From contig CM049318.1 of assembly GCA_026874595.1 (NCBI GenBank), forward strand, positions 37,721,956 to 37,785,955: a DNA stretch of 64,000 nucleotides, given 5' to 3'. The stretch comes from Sipunculus nudus. Taxonomy: Eukaryota; Annelida; Sipuncula; Golfingiida; Sipunculidae. Under the pieces are notes generated by a model. The model saw only the letters and a program-made list of their open reading frames with translations, did no database searches and was not told the origin of the DNA. Both the position numbers and the translations under genes were made by a program. Positions 24,640-37,192 of this stretch are shown in pieces (the stretch's first letter is position 1; every line of letters begins with the position of its first letter).

Positions 24640-27200
24640 AACATATACTTACCACAAAAAGAAAATTGTGGATAATTTATATATGCACACTTACTTTTTT
24701 GTCCAGGGACTGCTGTTACCTGGCTTACAGTGTTTCTCAGGTTGCGCCCTCATGCAGCAGGGAACAAAATGCCAACATAAATACACCAGAAGAATATTCG
24801 ACGTGTTTAACATCACCGTACACTGTTTGCATGCATAAGAGGGATCCTTTAAAACCGGAAAAACGCATGCCAATACAATTAGCAGGCAGACCATACGTAA
24901 GCTTAAACCCCTCATAATTAGACACATACATGTATTTGCGTAAGCATATCTATTTCAGGCTCCCTTCATGTATTTTGTTCCTTTTAGGAGGCCACCTGGT
25001 ATATTTCATATCATGTAATCAATTACGCAAAACGAGGGGATCTCGAGTGTTCCACAGTTGTAGACAAAAACTTTTATATCTTTTGAAATATATGTTTATA
25101 TGAACAATAGTACAGCTGGTCTTTCTGTTCTGCCGTCACATGTTTCAACATCAGGTGGACAATTCTTGTGAGCGACTGCTTCCGCTGACAATCAATTCTG
25201 TAATATACTCATGTTTGATACTAATTCATTGCTTTGCATCTCTTGTTTTTATCGGTTGCCATAGAGATCTCTTTGAATCAATGTATCCATTTTTTATTTA
25301 GTTATATAGCTTCGAAACCTGAAATAAAATTATATATTATCTTATAATAACAATAGGTCAAATATCATGATTATTAATAGAAATGGACAAACAAGTGTAT
25401 TGAAGCTTATTCGATATACATGGAATAAAGTATTTCTGCTATCATGGTATCTGCTAACACTTAAGTTTGCTTACTTCGAAACACAAATGAAAAAAAAAAA
25501 CTTTCACCGGGTGCGATCGGTGGCGCAAATCAAACCCGGTAGTCATATCGCGCAAATTCACAAATCAGGTTTCTCCCGTGTTCATTTTCATGTTTCTGTG
25601 TTTGGGAGTTGTCAGTTTGTCGCGCATGCCCAAGATCATCCGTCAATTCACACTGTCTTGTTTGATAAACAGACAACAGTAGTTTACACATATGCAGAAC
25701 CAAAACATCGTATGGAGATAGTAATTCCGTGTGCATGGGTTGTTTTGCTGGGAAATATATTGCATTCAGTCAAACCACACTAACAGCGTGAGATAATATA
25801 CATATTATTACAAATATTTATGTTCCTTTAAGACATACCCTTTCATGTTCCCCATTCAGGAATAATCATTTTAAATCCACCTTTCTACGAGCATGCGCAT
25901 TTCTCGTCATGATTTTCCTGCTGAGTTTTTGATCAATGAGCTAAATGTGATTTTTTTTCAACGACCTGGACTCATTCGGACAAATATTAAGACCCGAACA
26001 CCCAGTGTCCTTCTTCATCAATAGGTGTAGTGGGGAATGTTTATTCAGTTTTGCTTAGGGTAAATCGACGTCACTGAGATGCTTACTTCATATTTACCTA
26101 GGTTGTCATGAAAACCGTTCAAATCTTTCAAGGTAAAACCTCACAATGGCCAAACAATTGACGGTTCTCGCGAATTTATCAGCAACCATTGAAACTGAAA
26201 GTTTGTATAACGCCAAACATACCATACAAATTACCTTGACTGTAAAGGATCATCTTATATTCTAAATAAACATCTTAATGTTTATCTTAAATGTCGAGCC
26301 CCTTTATATTGTCAGGGCCTCAGGCTTTAAATACATCCGCGGTCCAGGGACAAATAACTCCATATCGATGCGCCAAGCATGTCCATCACGCATGCTATTG
26401 TTAATATAAATTCTATGTAATGTTCTTTATCCCATTAGATGATCATATAACACATTACACTTTAAAATTAATATATTTCTGCAGATTTTGCATAAATGGA
26501 CACCATTTCATACAAAAAAAAAGAATCCCCTTTTTGACAATTCAAATGATAAATTCAATAAAAGCTTAGTAATTCTGTACTCGTCAGCACCAACGTTTCA
26601 GGAAAGAATAAAAACAACATGCAGTTTTAGATTTGGAGCATTTCAAAATACAACACATAGTCGCACTTACACCGGCAAATTACATGATGACCCAGTCTCT
26701 GTTCGGGGTGTTATTCTCCCTTCACATGGAATTAGAACATGTGGAATACGTTTGACCAAACCAAGCCGTGAGTACACGCGGTGTTCACGCGAGATGTCTT
26801 CAACAAGATCTCGTTATTTGTTTTTTATACCTGTGCATCACAGTTTACGTTTGAACGTTGCTTCTGTCTATTAATTCTTTGGAAATATTTCCCTAACATT
26901 TACGATTTCTGTTTTGGGGCAGGTGAATATCAAGCGCGTATTTTGTACCATGCATTTTTTTTATTGTTCACATTAAATTTTATACCAGTACGCTTTTATA
27001 CAAAAAAAATATTATTTCCATCAGGTGTAGATATTAATACTACAATTCCCCAGTACATGTTCAGTATCTCACAACACGTCTCGCTTTGCATTACAAATGT
27101 CACAATACACAATACTACACATATAAGCTACCGTGTATTATAATTCATATTTTCATGTCAATTTATTTGTTTATTTATTTAAAATATAATCTAACTTTCT
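24640..27200. other. No gene recognised upstream of the Reeler exon
   Basis: Two medium open frames (25367-25783 and 26488-26874) show no domain, and the first is opposed by an overlapping frame of similar quality. No exon for the missing N-terminal Reeler part could be identified here. Confidence 0.4.
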
Positions 27201-27251
27201 CTCTAATTGTTTAAAAGAAGCGCTTCATGTGCTTCTCGTACATATATAACG

Positions 27252-27443
27252 GGGGGGGGGGATCCAGGATTTTTGGAAAGGGGAGAGTCCAACCCAGGAA
27301 GTCTTATAAAAAACCCTAAACAAAGGTCCCTAGATAAAAAAAGAGAGGGGTCCAGACCTAAAAAAAATTGGGTTAAAACCCTCAAAAAGTCGTTGCGGCT
27401 GAAAAGGAGGGCCCATGACCCCCTTGACCCCTCCCCCTATCGA
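27252..27443 (+). repeat. 'GGATCCAGGATTTTTGGAAA' dispersed repeat, copy 1
   Basis: Shares the opening block, AGGGGTCC and AAAAGGAGGG blocks with 51523-51742 and, inverted, 45885-46056. It ends in a (TA)n tract. Confidence 0.7.
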
Positions 27444-27455
27444 TCCGCGACTGTA

Positions 27456-27458
27456 CAT

Positions 27459-27496
<38 letters not shown>

Positions 27497-27497
27497 G
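27456..27497. repeat. (TA)n microsatellite
   Basis: Interrupted (TA)n at the end of the GGATCCAGG repeat. Confidence 0.9.
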
Positions 27498-27598
27498 TGA
27501 ATATTGAGATATATGTATATATAATAAGTGGTATAGCCGTGTAAGTCTGTAGTAGAAGCGTAGGTAAAGAAAAAGAGTGACGCCTTTTAGATAGACTA

Positions 27599-27727
27599 AG
27601 CCAAAAAATGAAAAACGTATGGTTCTCAGGCACTTTTTTCAGAAATCAGTGCGGGCGGGCGGTATTTATTTTTTTTAATTTTTAACTTTTATTTTATTTT
27701 ATTTATTTATTTATTTTTGTTTTGCCT
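27599..27727. mobile_element. 129-bp deletion derivative of the TA/TIR element family
   Basis: The left end AGCCAAAAAATGAAAAACGT runs into ATGGTTCTCAGGCAC and a GC-rich GCGGGCGGGCGG tract, as in the other two members. The right end is only TTTTGCCT, with most of the right inverted repeat lost, but TA still flanks both sides (27597-27598, 27728-27729). It lies 180 bases upstream of the first recognised coding exon. Confidence 0.55.
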
Positions 27728-27907
27728 TACTTGTTTATTAACACACGAGCTTTCGAAGTGCAAAGGCTTCTTCCTCAGGTGGTAATCAAGAGGAAATGTG
27801 TCGAGTGATGTAGAATGATAACATTTTCTCCATACGTTCTAACTTAATTATGTATAATTATGTGGTCTGTTAGTGTCTTCTAATATTCTCCTTCGTTTGT
27901 TTTACAG

Positions 27908-28130
27908 TCACAGTGACGGGGCGTGTTGCCCTGAAAGGTCTGAGGCTACAGGTGATGGCGGACAGTGGAGCCAGTGCCTCAGGTCACTTTATCCAGCCCT
28001 CTCCCTCAGCGAAGTTCATCAGCTGTACAGGGACTAACGACACTGTCACGGGGTGGTTCGATCAGCCCAAGGAGACGTTCGTGGTCACGTGGGTGCCGGC
28101 GACAAATTTGACGGGCACTGTAAAAATAAG
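27908..28130 (+). CDS. Exon a: C-terminal part of Reeler domain
   Basis: The acceptor is a pyrimidine tract ending TTTTACAG and the donor is AAG|GTAAC. The exon gives residues 1-73 plus two bases of a split Arg codon; its first two bases complete a codon from a missing upstream exon, so it is internal. The frame reads VTVTGRVALKGLRLQVMA, fitting the Reeler pattern of a beta strand followed by 'F+GF/L-LQAR'. Later come G-x-F, a Cys (ISCTG) and the 'V-x-W-x-x-P-x-x-x-x-G-x-V' strand near the end. Two N-glycosylation sequons (NDT, NLT) suit an extracellular domain. The exon is clearly richer in G+C than its surroundings. A Reeler domain is about 130 residues, so roughly the first third lies upstream. 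Confidence 0.85.
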
Positions 28131-28154
28131 GTAACATTCATTTTGTATTCTATT

Positions 28155-28445
28155 TAATACCTCCGCCAGGTGGCGCAGTATTTTGTCTTCCCTTTGTTTT
28201 GCTGTTTTGTCTGTTTGCAACTTTTACGGAAAAGTTATGAACAGATTTTAATGATTTGTTTTACTTGAGGGTTCGGGTAAAACCTAACAAACAAATAATA
28301 ACATTAAGAAGGGCGCCTGGATCACCAAGACTCCCCATAATATGCAACCATGATGTTGGTGAACTGTTTCACAAATTTTCTGTGTACCAAACATCAACGT
28401 TTTAATAGGATTAGGTTGTGGTTTATATATACAACAAATTCGCTG
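28155..28445. repeat. Dispersed repeat with CCTCCGCCAGGTGGCG end
   Basis: Starts directly after the exon a splice donor region with AATACCTCCGCCAGGTGGCG and continues with AAGTTATGAACAGATTTTAA; related to 11800-12110. Confidence 0.5.
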
Positions 28446-28784
28446 TTACAAAGCTTCTGTTATGCCAGTCCAAGGCCTTAAAACTACAAATGTATTCTTA
28501 TATACATGAGCTTGATCAAGTTGCAGAGGCCGCACGTCAACCGGGTAATAGTCACACGACGACAATGTTTGCTGAACAGGCAATTACACGTAGATAACTA
28601 GATGTGGTCGGACAATGGTCCTCAGAGGGCCCCGCAGTGCTGGACTAGTTTACATATGGGTAAAAAGTTTAGTTTATGGTTTAAAAATATAACAAAGAGA
28701 AACAAGTATTTTATCAATATGTATGAGGGAACAAAAATCCTACTGGATCAATTCATATTAAAGAAGATCTGTCTGAAATAATGT

Positions 28785-29491
28785 GTGCAATACAAAATCA
28801 CCGATTGAACTTTGGCAGACATATTTCATTTTGAGAAAGTCCGTAATTCAAGTCCTCATAGGCACCAATCATCCCTGTGAAGGGTATTCTGTTTTCAAAA
28901 ATGTTTGCGACAGAAAATCTGCGATTGAGGTCTGGCCCGCCATATTGGATTATTGGCGGGTGTGTAATTCGACAGGGATGAAGCCCTCATAGGCGCCAAT
29001 GATCCCTGTGAATATGAGAAAGATCTAGCATGTTTCTGTTGATATATCGCGCGAAGGAAAACCACCGTTTGTGCTGTGGCAGCCATATTTCAATTCTGAC
29101 AGGTCTGGAATTCGATAGGTCTGGAGCCCTAATAGGCGCCAATGATCCCTGTGAATTTGAGAAATGTCAAGCTTGTTCCATATTGGAATTCAAACAGGTC
29201 TGTTATATAATAGAGATAGAGCCTTTATAGAAACCAATCATCCCTGTGAATCTGAGTAAGATCAATCTTGTTCTTGACGAGATATCGTACGCGAAAAAAA
29301 ATCACCGATTGTGCTCTGGCGGCCATATTGAAAATCTGACAAGTCTGTTATTGAAAAGGTCTGAAGCCCTAATAGGTACAAATCATCCCTGTAAATTTGA
29401 GAAAGATCAAGCGTGTTCTTGTTGAGATATCGTGCGAGAAAGATATCGTCAGTGATGGAAGTACGGAAGGACGGACTGCCCTGGTGATCAC
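28785..29491. repeat. Decayed tandem array, unit about 145-150 bp
   Basis: CCAAT(C/G)ATCCCTGTGAA recurs near 28866, 28998, 29142, 29235 and 29384, with AGCCCTAATAGG(C)GCC-type text before it and GAGAAAGATCAAGC after. Spacings of 93-149 show deletions. The array stops at the 9-bp target duplication of the TIR element at 29501. Confidence 0.75.
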
Positions 29492-29500
29492 TTTTCAAGC

Positions 29501-30070
29501 TACGCACCATAAACAGCGGCTACGCTACGCTCAAATATTTGTTACACTACCCGCTGCATTAAACCGCGGTTGCCGGTCAGGTTTGGTCACCAGGCGGTGC
29601 TGTCTCTCTGGAATTCCTCCTGCGTTATATTGAACCAAACACACTGCAGGTATTACCAGCACAAACGGATGTTCTTCGAGGTACCGGTCACTTTACACTG
29701 CTGTGGAAATCGCTTGGTAGCACAGACTTTTTTCAACCCTATTGGAATACACACGATGCAATCGTCAGCTTTCAACACGGTCTATATACTGACTTGTCTG
29801 AGGTCAGTTATCCCCCACTGTCTGCATATTTCCTGTACTGCGTGCCACACGAGCTTGTCACCGGCATAGCTATGTTTGTTTACCCGCTAAGCCAATCAGA
29901 TTTCTTCTACCAGTACTGCAGATTTGTTTTAAACGGCGAGACAATCAGATTTCATTTTATCCAGCGCAAACTGACTGGGTGTTGCCAAACCTGAAGAATC
30001 CTGCTATTTCTCACAGCGTGTGAGTGGAAGGTCACCGGGCCGGGAGGTCACGCGCTGTATTCAGAGCGTA
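29501..30070. mobile_element. 570-bp relative of the 9-bp-TSD TIR element
   Basis: It aligns end to end with 12554-13068 apart from about 50 extra bases near the middle-right. Ends are TACGCACC...TTCAGAGCGTA. The direct repeat TTTTCAAGC flanks it on both sides (29492-29500, 30071-30079), again nine bases. It lies inside the first intron of the Reeler-DOMON gene and interrupts a separate decayed tandem repeat to its left. Confidence 0.85.
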
Positions 30071-30079
30071 TTTTCAAGC

Positions 30080-33000
30080 GGGCCATAATTATCATTACAG
30101 CCTTGGAGACTGTCATCAGGCCTCTGAATACAAGCATGTATACCACAACACAAATTAACTCGAGCGAGCCGACATCACACCTTAAGATTACATACGCCAC
30201 ATTAATATCTCTTAAACGTTAAACTAATTATGACTGGTGTGACAAATTCAACTATGTCGCTCAGAATATGACCTTATGAGGAACTGGGACATCTAGTGGC
30301 TGTCCAGAGTAAACAAAGTAACTGTACAGGTTTAATTCCACTAAAGTTTATTTCCCTCTCGTGCGAAACAATCCCCATTGGCAGCACGCCTTACATAGAT
30401 ACCTATGATAAATCTGATCCCTTTTCTATAGAATGCATTAAGATTCTGGTATAATTATATTTCCACTAATATAAACAAATAAATGAAATGCTGTTTATTT
30501 CTTCACCCAGTGGAATATCACAAGAAGCAGCGACAAACTCATAAAGAGGCCACGGAACTCCTGACAACAGCTGGTTAAATACCATATATTCCCCTATTGA
30601 TGGTTTGAGTTTGTTTTTTCCAAGATATGTATCCTTTATGTCACCTTTTAATTTCTTTTAATGTCTAACGTATTAATGCTCTTAAAAAGTTAATTTTCCT
30701 GAATATGTGGCTTCTTGTGTAAACTTAATTTCTAAATTGAGACGAATGCTGATTGATAAAAACTATATATAACTATGGGTTGTATCTATGTTCTCTTTAT
30801 TTCTAACGTGACACGACTGCTAATTGGAAAAAATAACTTTGGATTGTATAAATACTGGTAGAAAAAGTATTTTTTCTACATAGATAGATTTTTGTGTAAC
30901 CTTTACCTTTATAATGTGACACTGCGCAAATAAAAAAAATACAACAGATTTTACTTATCTTGCTGAAAAAAAAGTAATTGTGGCACTATGAGAGCACAAT
31001 GAAATAGGTAACAGGGTGTCCCGTAACTAGCCATTTTAATCAGATTACACCACATTTTTTCCAATAAACCATTGAGGGGGTCTGGTAGTTCCATTCTCAG
31101 ATATTGAATAGGTTTAAGAGAGAAGTAATCTGAGAGGTTTTATTAACGTCTGCTTGAAAATTAGCGTGGAGCAATGCGAGGCTCATGCCTATTAAACTGT
31201 TATGACGTCATGTATTTGATGGAATCAAATAAGCTTCATGATATTTACATACTGCAATATCATTGTTACCAAGGTAATTAAATAGGGCACATACATGTTA
31301 CACAGCTGTGTCAAGCAGAGACGCCATGCATTTCAGTGGCCAGGCCAATATCTATTAAAGTCAAGTCTCTTCTTATTATGTCTCTACAGGACATATAATG
31401 GTTTATCTTGGTTAGAGGGTTAGTTGGTTTATCTATTAGCAACTTAATTAAAAAATGAATGAACTGACTTCAAGGCATTTTGCGAGGAAACATTCTTTTA
31501 CCCAAAAGATTACCCGGGGTGATCTACATCAGGATAATTTTTTTACCGGCTTCTGTCAACCAGCGGTAGAACATTGGACGCAAAGCAGGAGGTCTTGTGT
31601 TCTGATCTCAGCCGAGGAGCGGTGAGAATTTATTCGGTCGGTGTCAACCCAGGATGTAGTGTCTGCAGGAAAACCATGCCCAATGGCCGTGTTTCACTCA
31701 CAAACGGGTGCGCCTCTCAGGTGGTTCTCAATGTTATAACCTGAGGCGATGACTACACACCCGGGACCGTGTTCTGTGAACAAGCATTTTAGGAGATATT
31801 CTGCATATATTTACTTAGTTAAGCGAGTATTTAAAAATGGAGGCGGTTACCTATACCGAAAAATATTTTTAAAATTTTGTTTTGTTCTAATGATTGTTTA
31901 TCAGTATTCTTTATCCCGGCTGGAGGCGAGAGACATTCACTGATATTTGGGCCGCTTTTTCTGATCGACAGACTTAACCTGTAATGCAACCATCGAGTTG
32001 GCGAGCTATGACATACACGAGTGGTGGCTTGCATTTAAGTATCTCCTGTGCTTGTGAAGCGCACAACAAAGTTTTTCCTGGTGCAGGTATGAATTATATA
32101 TGTGGCTGGGCTCTGATCAGCATCTAGGTATGGTTGTTTTTCAGCATAATTTGTGCCTCAATAATATTCTTGAAACAGCCAAAACTGATATATATGTGCT
32201 AAGAACATCACCATTTAATAGCATTCAAAAACGGCTAATCCTTGCTAGAGGATAACTTGAAGAAGTGATCGGAAGTTAATGGCAATGAGCACATGACAAC
32301 AGAATATTTGAATATTCATGAAGAATCATAGGTTATCGATAGAGTGGAAACCATGTGGTCATCTAGCCTCGTGAACTTGTCTGCTATAGCCAAAAGAAAA
32401 CAAGGATAAATACTAAACAGCAGCACCAGGATCAAAGTAATTATATAAATTAAATAAATTGCGTTTAATACGAAATTGCCTCAGATAGATTTCATGATAT
32501 CACTAAGGCGGCGCAAATAGATTTTTAGCCAGTTCATTTAGATCATTTTCTCTTCTGAATGTCTCAAGTGGCCCGGCATTTGTTCCTCGAGTTGAACAAG
32601 ATTTCGTCTAGTTACACGCAGGGACGAAACCTCGAAATGGACAGAAAAGGTCGATGGCATGGCGTTCGTGAAACTGTTACTAAGACAATGACAGTGATAA
32701 TGTTATCATGCGTCTATCAGATGGACAAAAAAAAAGTGGTGCTAAAAGGATTTCCATAATAAGGACAAAATTTTCGAGCATCAACAAAACACGTGTTAAA
32801 AGAAAACCATTATTGAGTTAATCAAGCCACCCTGAATTTCTGGAATTACCGGGTTGAGTTCCTTCTTCATGGCTATTTAGGAATGGTTCAGCAGCAGAAA
32901 CCTATGCAGTTCTGTATTTTGCTTTTCAAAGGATGTACACTAACCCGACTAAATCATATTTAATTAAGATAGTTTCGGCATCCAATATTATTACTGACGA

Positions 33001-33589
33001 GCAGAATATCTTAAAACATTTAAAAATTCCTAAGACTTTTGCTTATATAGTTACATCTCTAGCATTTTTTTATATCAATTAATTAATTTTTCATAAATTA
33101 ATCAGTCAAAATGCAGTTATATTAGAACCATGAAGTTTATATGACCTGAACCTAGTACCATGTTCTTTATGTACTAATGAAGTCTTCATTCAACTTCCTG
33201 TGATATTTTAATATTATTAAAATGTAAATTTGATATTTATAATATTTTGAGCACCTGTTAAGAGCAATGTCTTTTTATTGAGCTAACATTAAGCTACATT
33301 ATACAATATCAAAACTGACTATAAGTCATCTGAGCTATAGTGATCACCCTTTGAACGTCTGTACTTCCTTCCGTCCATTAACTGGATGAAAATCGTAACC
33401 GTTTGACCTAGGGATTTCCTAATTAATATGCAGGTAGGTCCTTGGGAAATCTCCTTGTATTCCTAAAAATCAGACCATTTCGACATATATCCTGGATTAT
33501 GCGCGTTTTCGTGTTTTGAGCATTTAGAAAAAATCTCCTGTTTGGGTGTTCTGAGTTGCAGAACAACAATTTGCTTTCAACCAATAAAT
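30080..33589. other. Intron 1, AT-rich, little structure
   Basis: Apart from the SINE-like unit at 31555 no feature is recognised. Confidence 0.5.
31555..31750 (+). mobile_element. tRNA-derived SINE-like unit, decayed
   Basis: GCGGTAGAACATTGGACGCA, then GTTCTGATCTCAGCCGAGGA and GCGGTGAGAATTTATTCGGT match the family at 24480-24632 and extend into a non-tRNA body ending CCTGAGGCGATGAC. Confidence 0.5.
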
Positions 33590-33985
33590 AAAATATTGTC
33601 TATGAACCGCCCTAACCTCTTCTGATGCGGTCGTATCATTGACTTGTATGATCTTTCTAAAACATTTAAGGATAAACTATATTTATAATATTTTAAGATC
33701 CCAAGCCTTTTCGAAGGGCCTTCAGGCAAATTTTATTGATGTTTTCAGACCAAGAAAGATTTTCAGTAAATATAATCCCCAAGTGAAGTGAGTCAGACTT
33801 GTGGTCTCCGTCAGTTGTTGTTCGTTAAAGAATAACGGTTGATGGATGGCCCACTTCCTCTTATTAGAGAAACAAAGGACCTTGGTTTTGTCGGCATTGA
33901 ATTTGCCACTGTCGGGGCCGATGACCAATACGATCAAAAAGTTGATACAATTTCTAAGTGTCGAAGATCGGCTGTACGTCACGAC
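33590..33985 (-). pseudogene. Reverse transcriptase remnant of a second LINE
   Basis: The minus strand reads FNADKTKVLCFSNKRK, then PLFFNEQQL...SLTH and, after a frameshift, a WSENI-like turn. Further along in another frame comes LERSYKSMIRP. This order (K-T-x-x-L-x-F-S, L-G-x-x, 'L-E-R-x-Y-x-S-x-I-R-P') is that of the post-palm region of non-LTR reverse transcriptases. Only ~400 bases survive and frames are broken. It lies in the first intron. Confidence 0.6.
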
Positions 33986-34128
33986 CGATGGGTTACCTAT
34001 TTAATCTTCAATTTTGTTTCAATTATTTTCGCTAATTCATTTTCACACAAGAGAATAACTGGATTATAAGGTAAATAGGGAATTATTGAAAGTTTATGAT
34101 CCTAAACCGATTTTGTTCTTTATTTCAG

Positions 34129-34187
34129 GGGTACATTCCTTCAAGACCGTGAAAGATACTGGAATGGAATGAACATCATGTCTAAAG
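34129..34187 (+). CDS. Exon b: last strand of Reeler domain (59 nt)
   Basis: A strong acceptor (TTCTTTATTTCAG) precedes this 59-nt exon and the donor is AAAG|GTATGT. It enters in phase 2, completing an Arg codon, and leaves in phase 1. The peptide GTFLQDRERYWNGMNIMSK matches the end of Reeler domains, where a 'F-x-A-T-x-V-Q-x-x-x-x-F-W' strand closes the fold; here F-L-Q-D...Y-W. It is too short to stand alone. The call rests on phase agreement with both neighbours and on the Reeler ending. Confidence 0.75.
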
Positions 34188-37100
34188 GTATGTATTTAGT
34201 GATTTATCCAGAAGCGGATTTTAAGGGGATGCAGGGGGATCTTTTTCGAACAAATGATCTGGGTAAAAAATAATAATATTCGCTTTAGGCCGAAAAGAAG
34301 CACCGAAGTTTTTGTCTCGTGTTGTTTTCTTCTCAATTTATGATATCTTCTTTTGTGTTATGTCATTGTGTAAAGCCTACATACTAGCATTCCCGGCACA
34401 CCTGTTACCTGTACAAGTGCTCCCCCGCCTTACCCCCCCCCCCCCCCCTTCCTGAGATCCTATATCCATATCAGATTATTTTCCATGCCTCTGTTTAACT
34501 GTCTGCTTTATTATTTTTTCACGTACCGTTTTCAGTTTGTTCCATTTTGCAATTTCCGAAGAAAATGTATTTATAAACTTATAACCGAATTTTAGTAAAA
34601 TATTTATTTACATTTTTTTTTACAAATTACCACGAATAAACTTGCATTATAAACATGTGTGCACGCTGTGTTTGTGTGCTAGGTTTGTAATCACAAATGG
34701 ACTTAATTTCTTTTTCTGGTATAACCCATGTACTTCTCACACAAAAATCATTTTACATCAATCGGGTAATGCAGGTTTTCCACAAATCAGCATAATAGGC
34801 AACATTAAAGGAATGCTTAATCTCTTCAACTGCAGGTCTAAGCTGAACGTCATTAACGTAGTGCTCATCCTTCACCCCCGCAAAATAAAACAATGCAATT
34901 TTTACGAAGTGGATTTTTTGAGATTTTGAAAAGGTTGCATAAATTTGCATAATTAATAAGTCTCAAAATTCTGTGTAGATGTTTACAAGCCAACACCGAG
35001 CACTACCAGATGAAATAAGAAAAAAAAATAGGTTGAAAATAAAGAAGAAACATAAGCTCATCGGGCCGATGGTACAAAGAGTACTAGAGTCTTATATTTG
35101 ACTCGAGTGGTCGGTTAGCTTATCGAAATTTTTCTAAAATTTCTCTGTTTCTTAAACAGTTTCCAACATTTCTGACAAGAAAACAAAATACGCTCCTGAT
35201 CTGTACCAATACATAGACGGTATACCAGTTCGATTATGAATCAATTTTTGTAGACCCCTAAATCTTGTATCTGGGAAAATAGTTGTTTCTTAAAATTGTT
35301 TATTTGAAATTCATATAATTTCTTTCTTCTTGATTTCTCAAATTAGTTTGAATTTCTAAATATCTAATGTTCGCTTGTAAAGTGTCATGCGTTTTGGTGA
35401 AGTATGCGTAAAAAAATATAATTTACGAAATAATTTACATATTGGAAAACTTTAATTTTCTTAGATTGATTCCATCTTTTAAATCTCGTACCTTTTTCGT
35501 GCTTTATTGAAATAATATATCTTTGGTTAAAAGTATTAGAATTCATCATTTAGTCAATTCATCGAAGAGGTAATCTAAGCAGTGCAAGGTTAACCCGGGA
35601 TTAGGTTTAGATTACCCTCAGGATGGTCTGAAATCAATTGAAGATTACCGGGGATTAAACTGACATTAGAGGTAACCTGAAGTCTTGACACTGGTTTTTG
35701 AGTGGTCCCGTGTTAAATGACATATTCATGCCGCCTACGTCACATGATTTATTCATGTAGCCATGACTTCACGCAGTGCATTATTCATGGGACACAACCG
35801 TAACCAGGGAAACAGTATATGAAAACTGCATGACCCAACTGAAAATACAGACAAAACCTGCTGTTAAAAAAAGGAATACTTTTCTTTAATATTCCCGCAA
35901 GCTCAGCCTTTCCACCATATTAAACATCTGTTGTACTTTTTGCAAGAATAAATTTTAAAAGGTCAATAATTAATTGTGTTATACTTTTTTTCAAATTCTT
36001 TCACCAGTAATTATCATGCGCCATATCAATAAATTTACTAAATTTTTTATCTCCGTTTGTCTCGCTCATTTTTATTTTAGTTTTTCTCATTATTATCTTT
36101 TAATAATTATTTATAATGACTGGATATTATTGCAGTGATAAACGCTTTACCATTGATTTAAATTCGGGCCTGTTGAGTGTTAGAGGGTCTTCGATTCAAA
36201 TTAATCCTCCATTATTACCATTCTTAATTAGATTGGATTCAAAATAATAATATTCTGTCTGAGATGTTATCTGCTTAAATGTTTCCTGGCATGTTATATT
36301 GACGTTATCATTATAATGTACCTTAGCAATTTCATGCAAAAGCAATATTTAATTATTTTCATCTATTATTTCACTAACATAAATTGACGGCGACTTTTTT
36401 CTGAAACAACAGTCTTACTACATCACGCCTTTTGTTTATCTGTCCTTCAGCTAGAGATAAAAATAGTATGAAAATGACTTTAAATACAATAATCCACCTA
36501 TCACCTATCTTTGCTTATCCGATGCATTGTTAAAGTTCTACTAAAATGTCGTATCCATTTGCCCTATTGGAACGACAAGTTGGAAAAGCTAACATAAATA
36601 TCATATGGAGAGTTAAGACGCAGTGTCTGCAGTATGTCCCGCTAGACTGTTGTTTCAAGAGGTCTAATAGACGGGATCTTGGTGACCAGACGATGTCGGA
36701 AAGAGAGCTTTCAACGTGGACATGTTTAGATTCATAAAACAGATATGTGAAGGACCTAAAATCGCCAGCAGACGACTGAACATTTGGGCGGCAAGACACG
36801 ATGAGCACTTGGTTACCTAGACAATGTTTTCACCATGACAGGAGATTTTCAGGGGACAGGGAAATTTCCAGATCGTCCATAAGATATTGCTAAAACCACT
36901 GAATGTCCGCCATGACCTCAGAACCCCCGTATATAGTAGTAAAAACACAACTCAGTTGGCATGCTTATTTGCCGAAGACTGCACTTCAGTGTCCGTCCAA
37001 ACTATCACAGTGGTGCCTAACATTGAGTCATTGGTAAGAAATGACACAAAATTAAACCCGTGAATGCACAAACCAAATCATAAATCCCATTTATGTTGTA

Positions 37101-37192
37101 CCTGCTGTTAATTCCTGCTCCTCACACGACTCAGTTGTCAATCACATAACCGCTAGGAGATACGTGTATGCTGTTACGGGGTAAAGTAATTT
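34188..37192. other. Intron 2, first part
   Basis: AT-rich, with a poly-C run at 34427. The minus strand near 35100-35410 shows short coding-like snippets in differing frames that I cannot assign. Nothing else is recognised. Confidence 0.4.
34427..34449. repeat. Poly-C run
   Basis: About 16 C in a row; prone to sequencing and assembly error. Confidence 0.9.

Noticed and set aside
25367-25783. 138-codon open frame
   Set aside because: No recognisable domain, and an opposing frame overlaps it; composition is ordinary intergenic.
13454-27907. Search for the missing N-terminal Reeler exon
   Set aside because: No frame with a signal peptide, the early Reeler Cys/Pro-x-His pattern and a phase-1 donor was found; it may be short, diverged or outside the window.
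35100-35410. Possible decayed coding sequence on the minus strand
   Set aside because: Short coding-like snippets change frame repeatedly and match no family I recognise.
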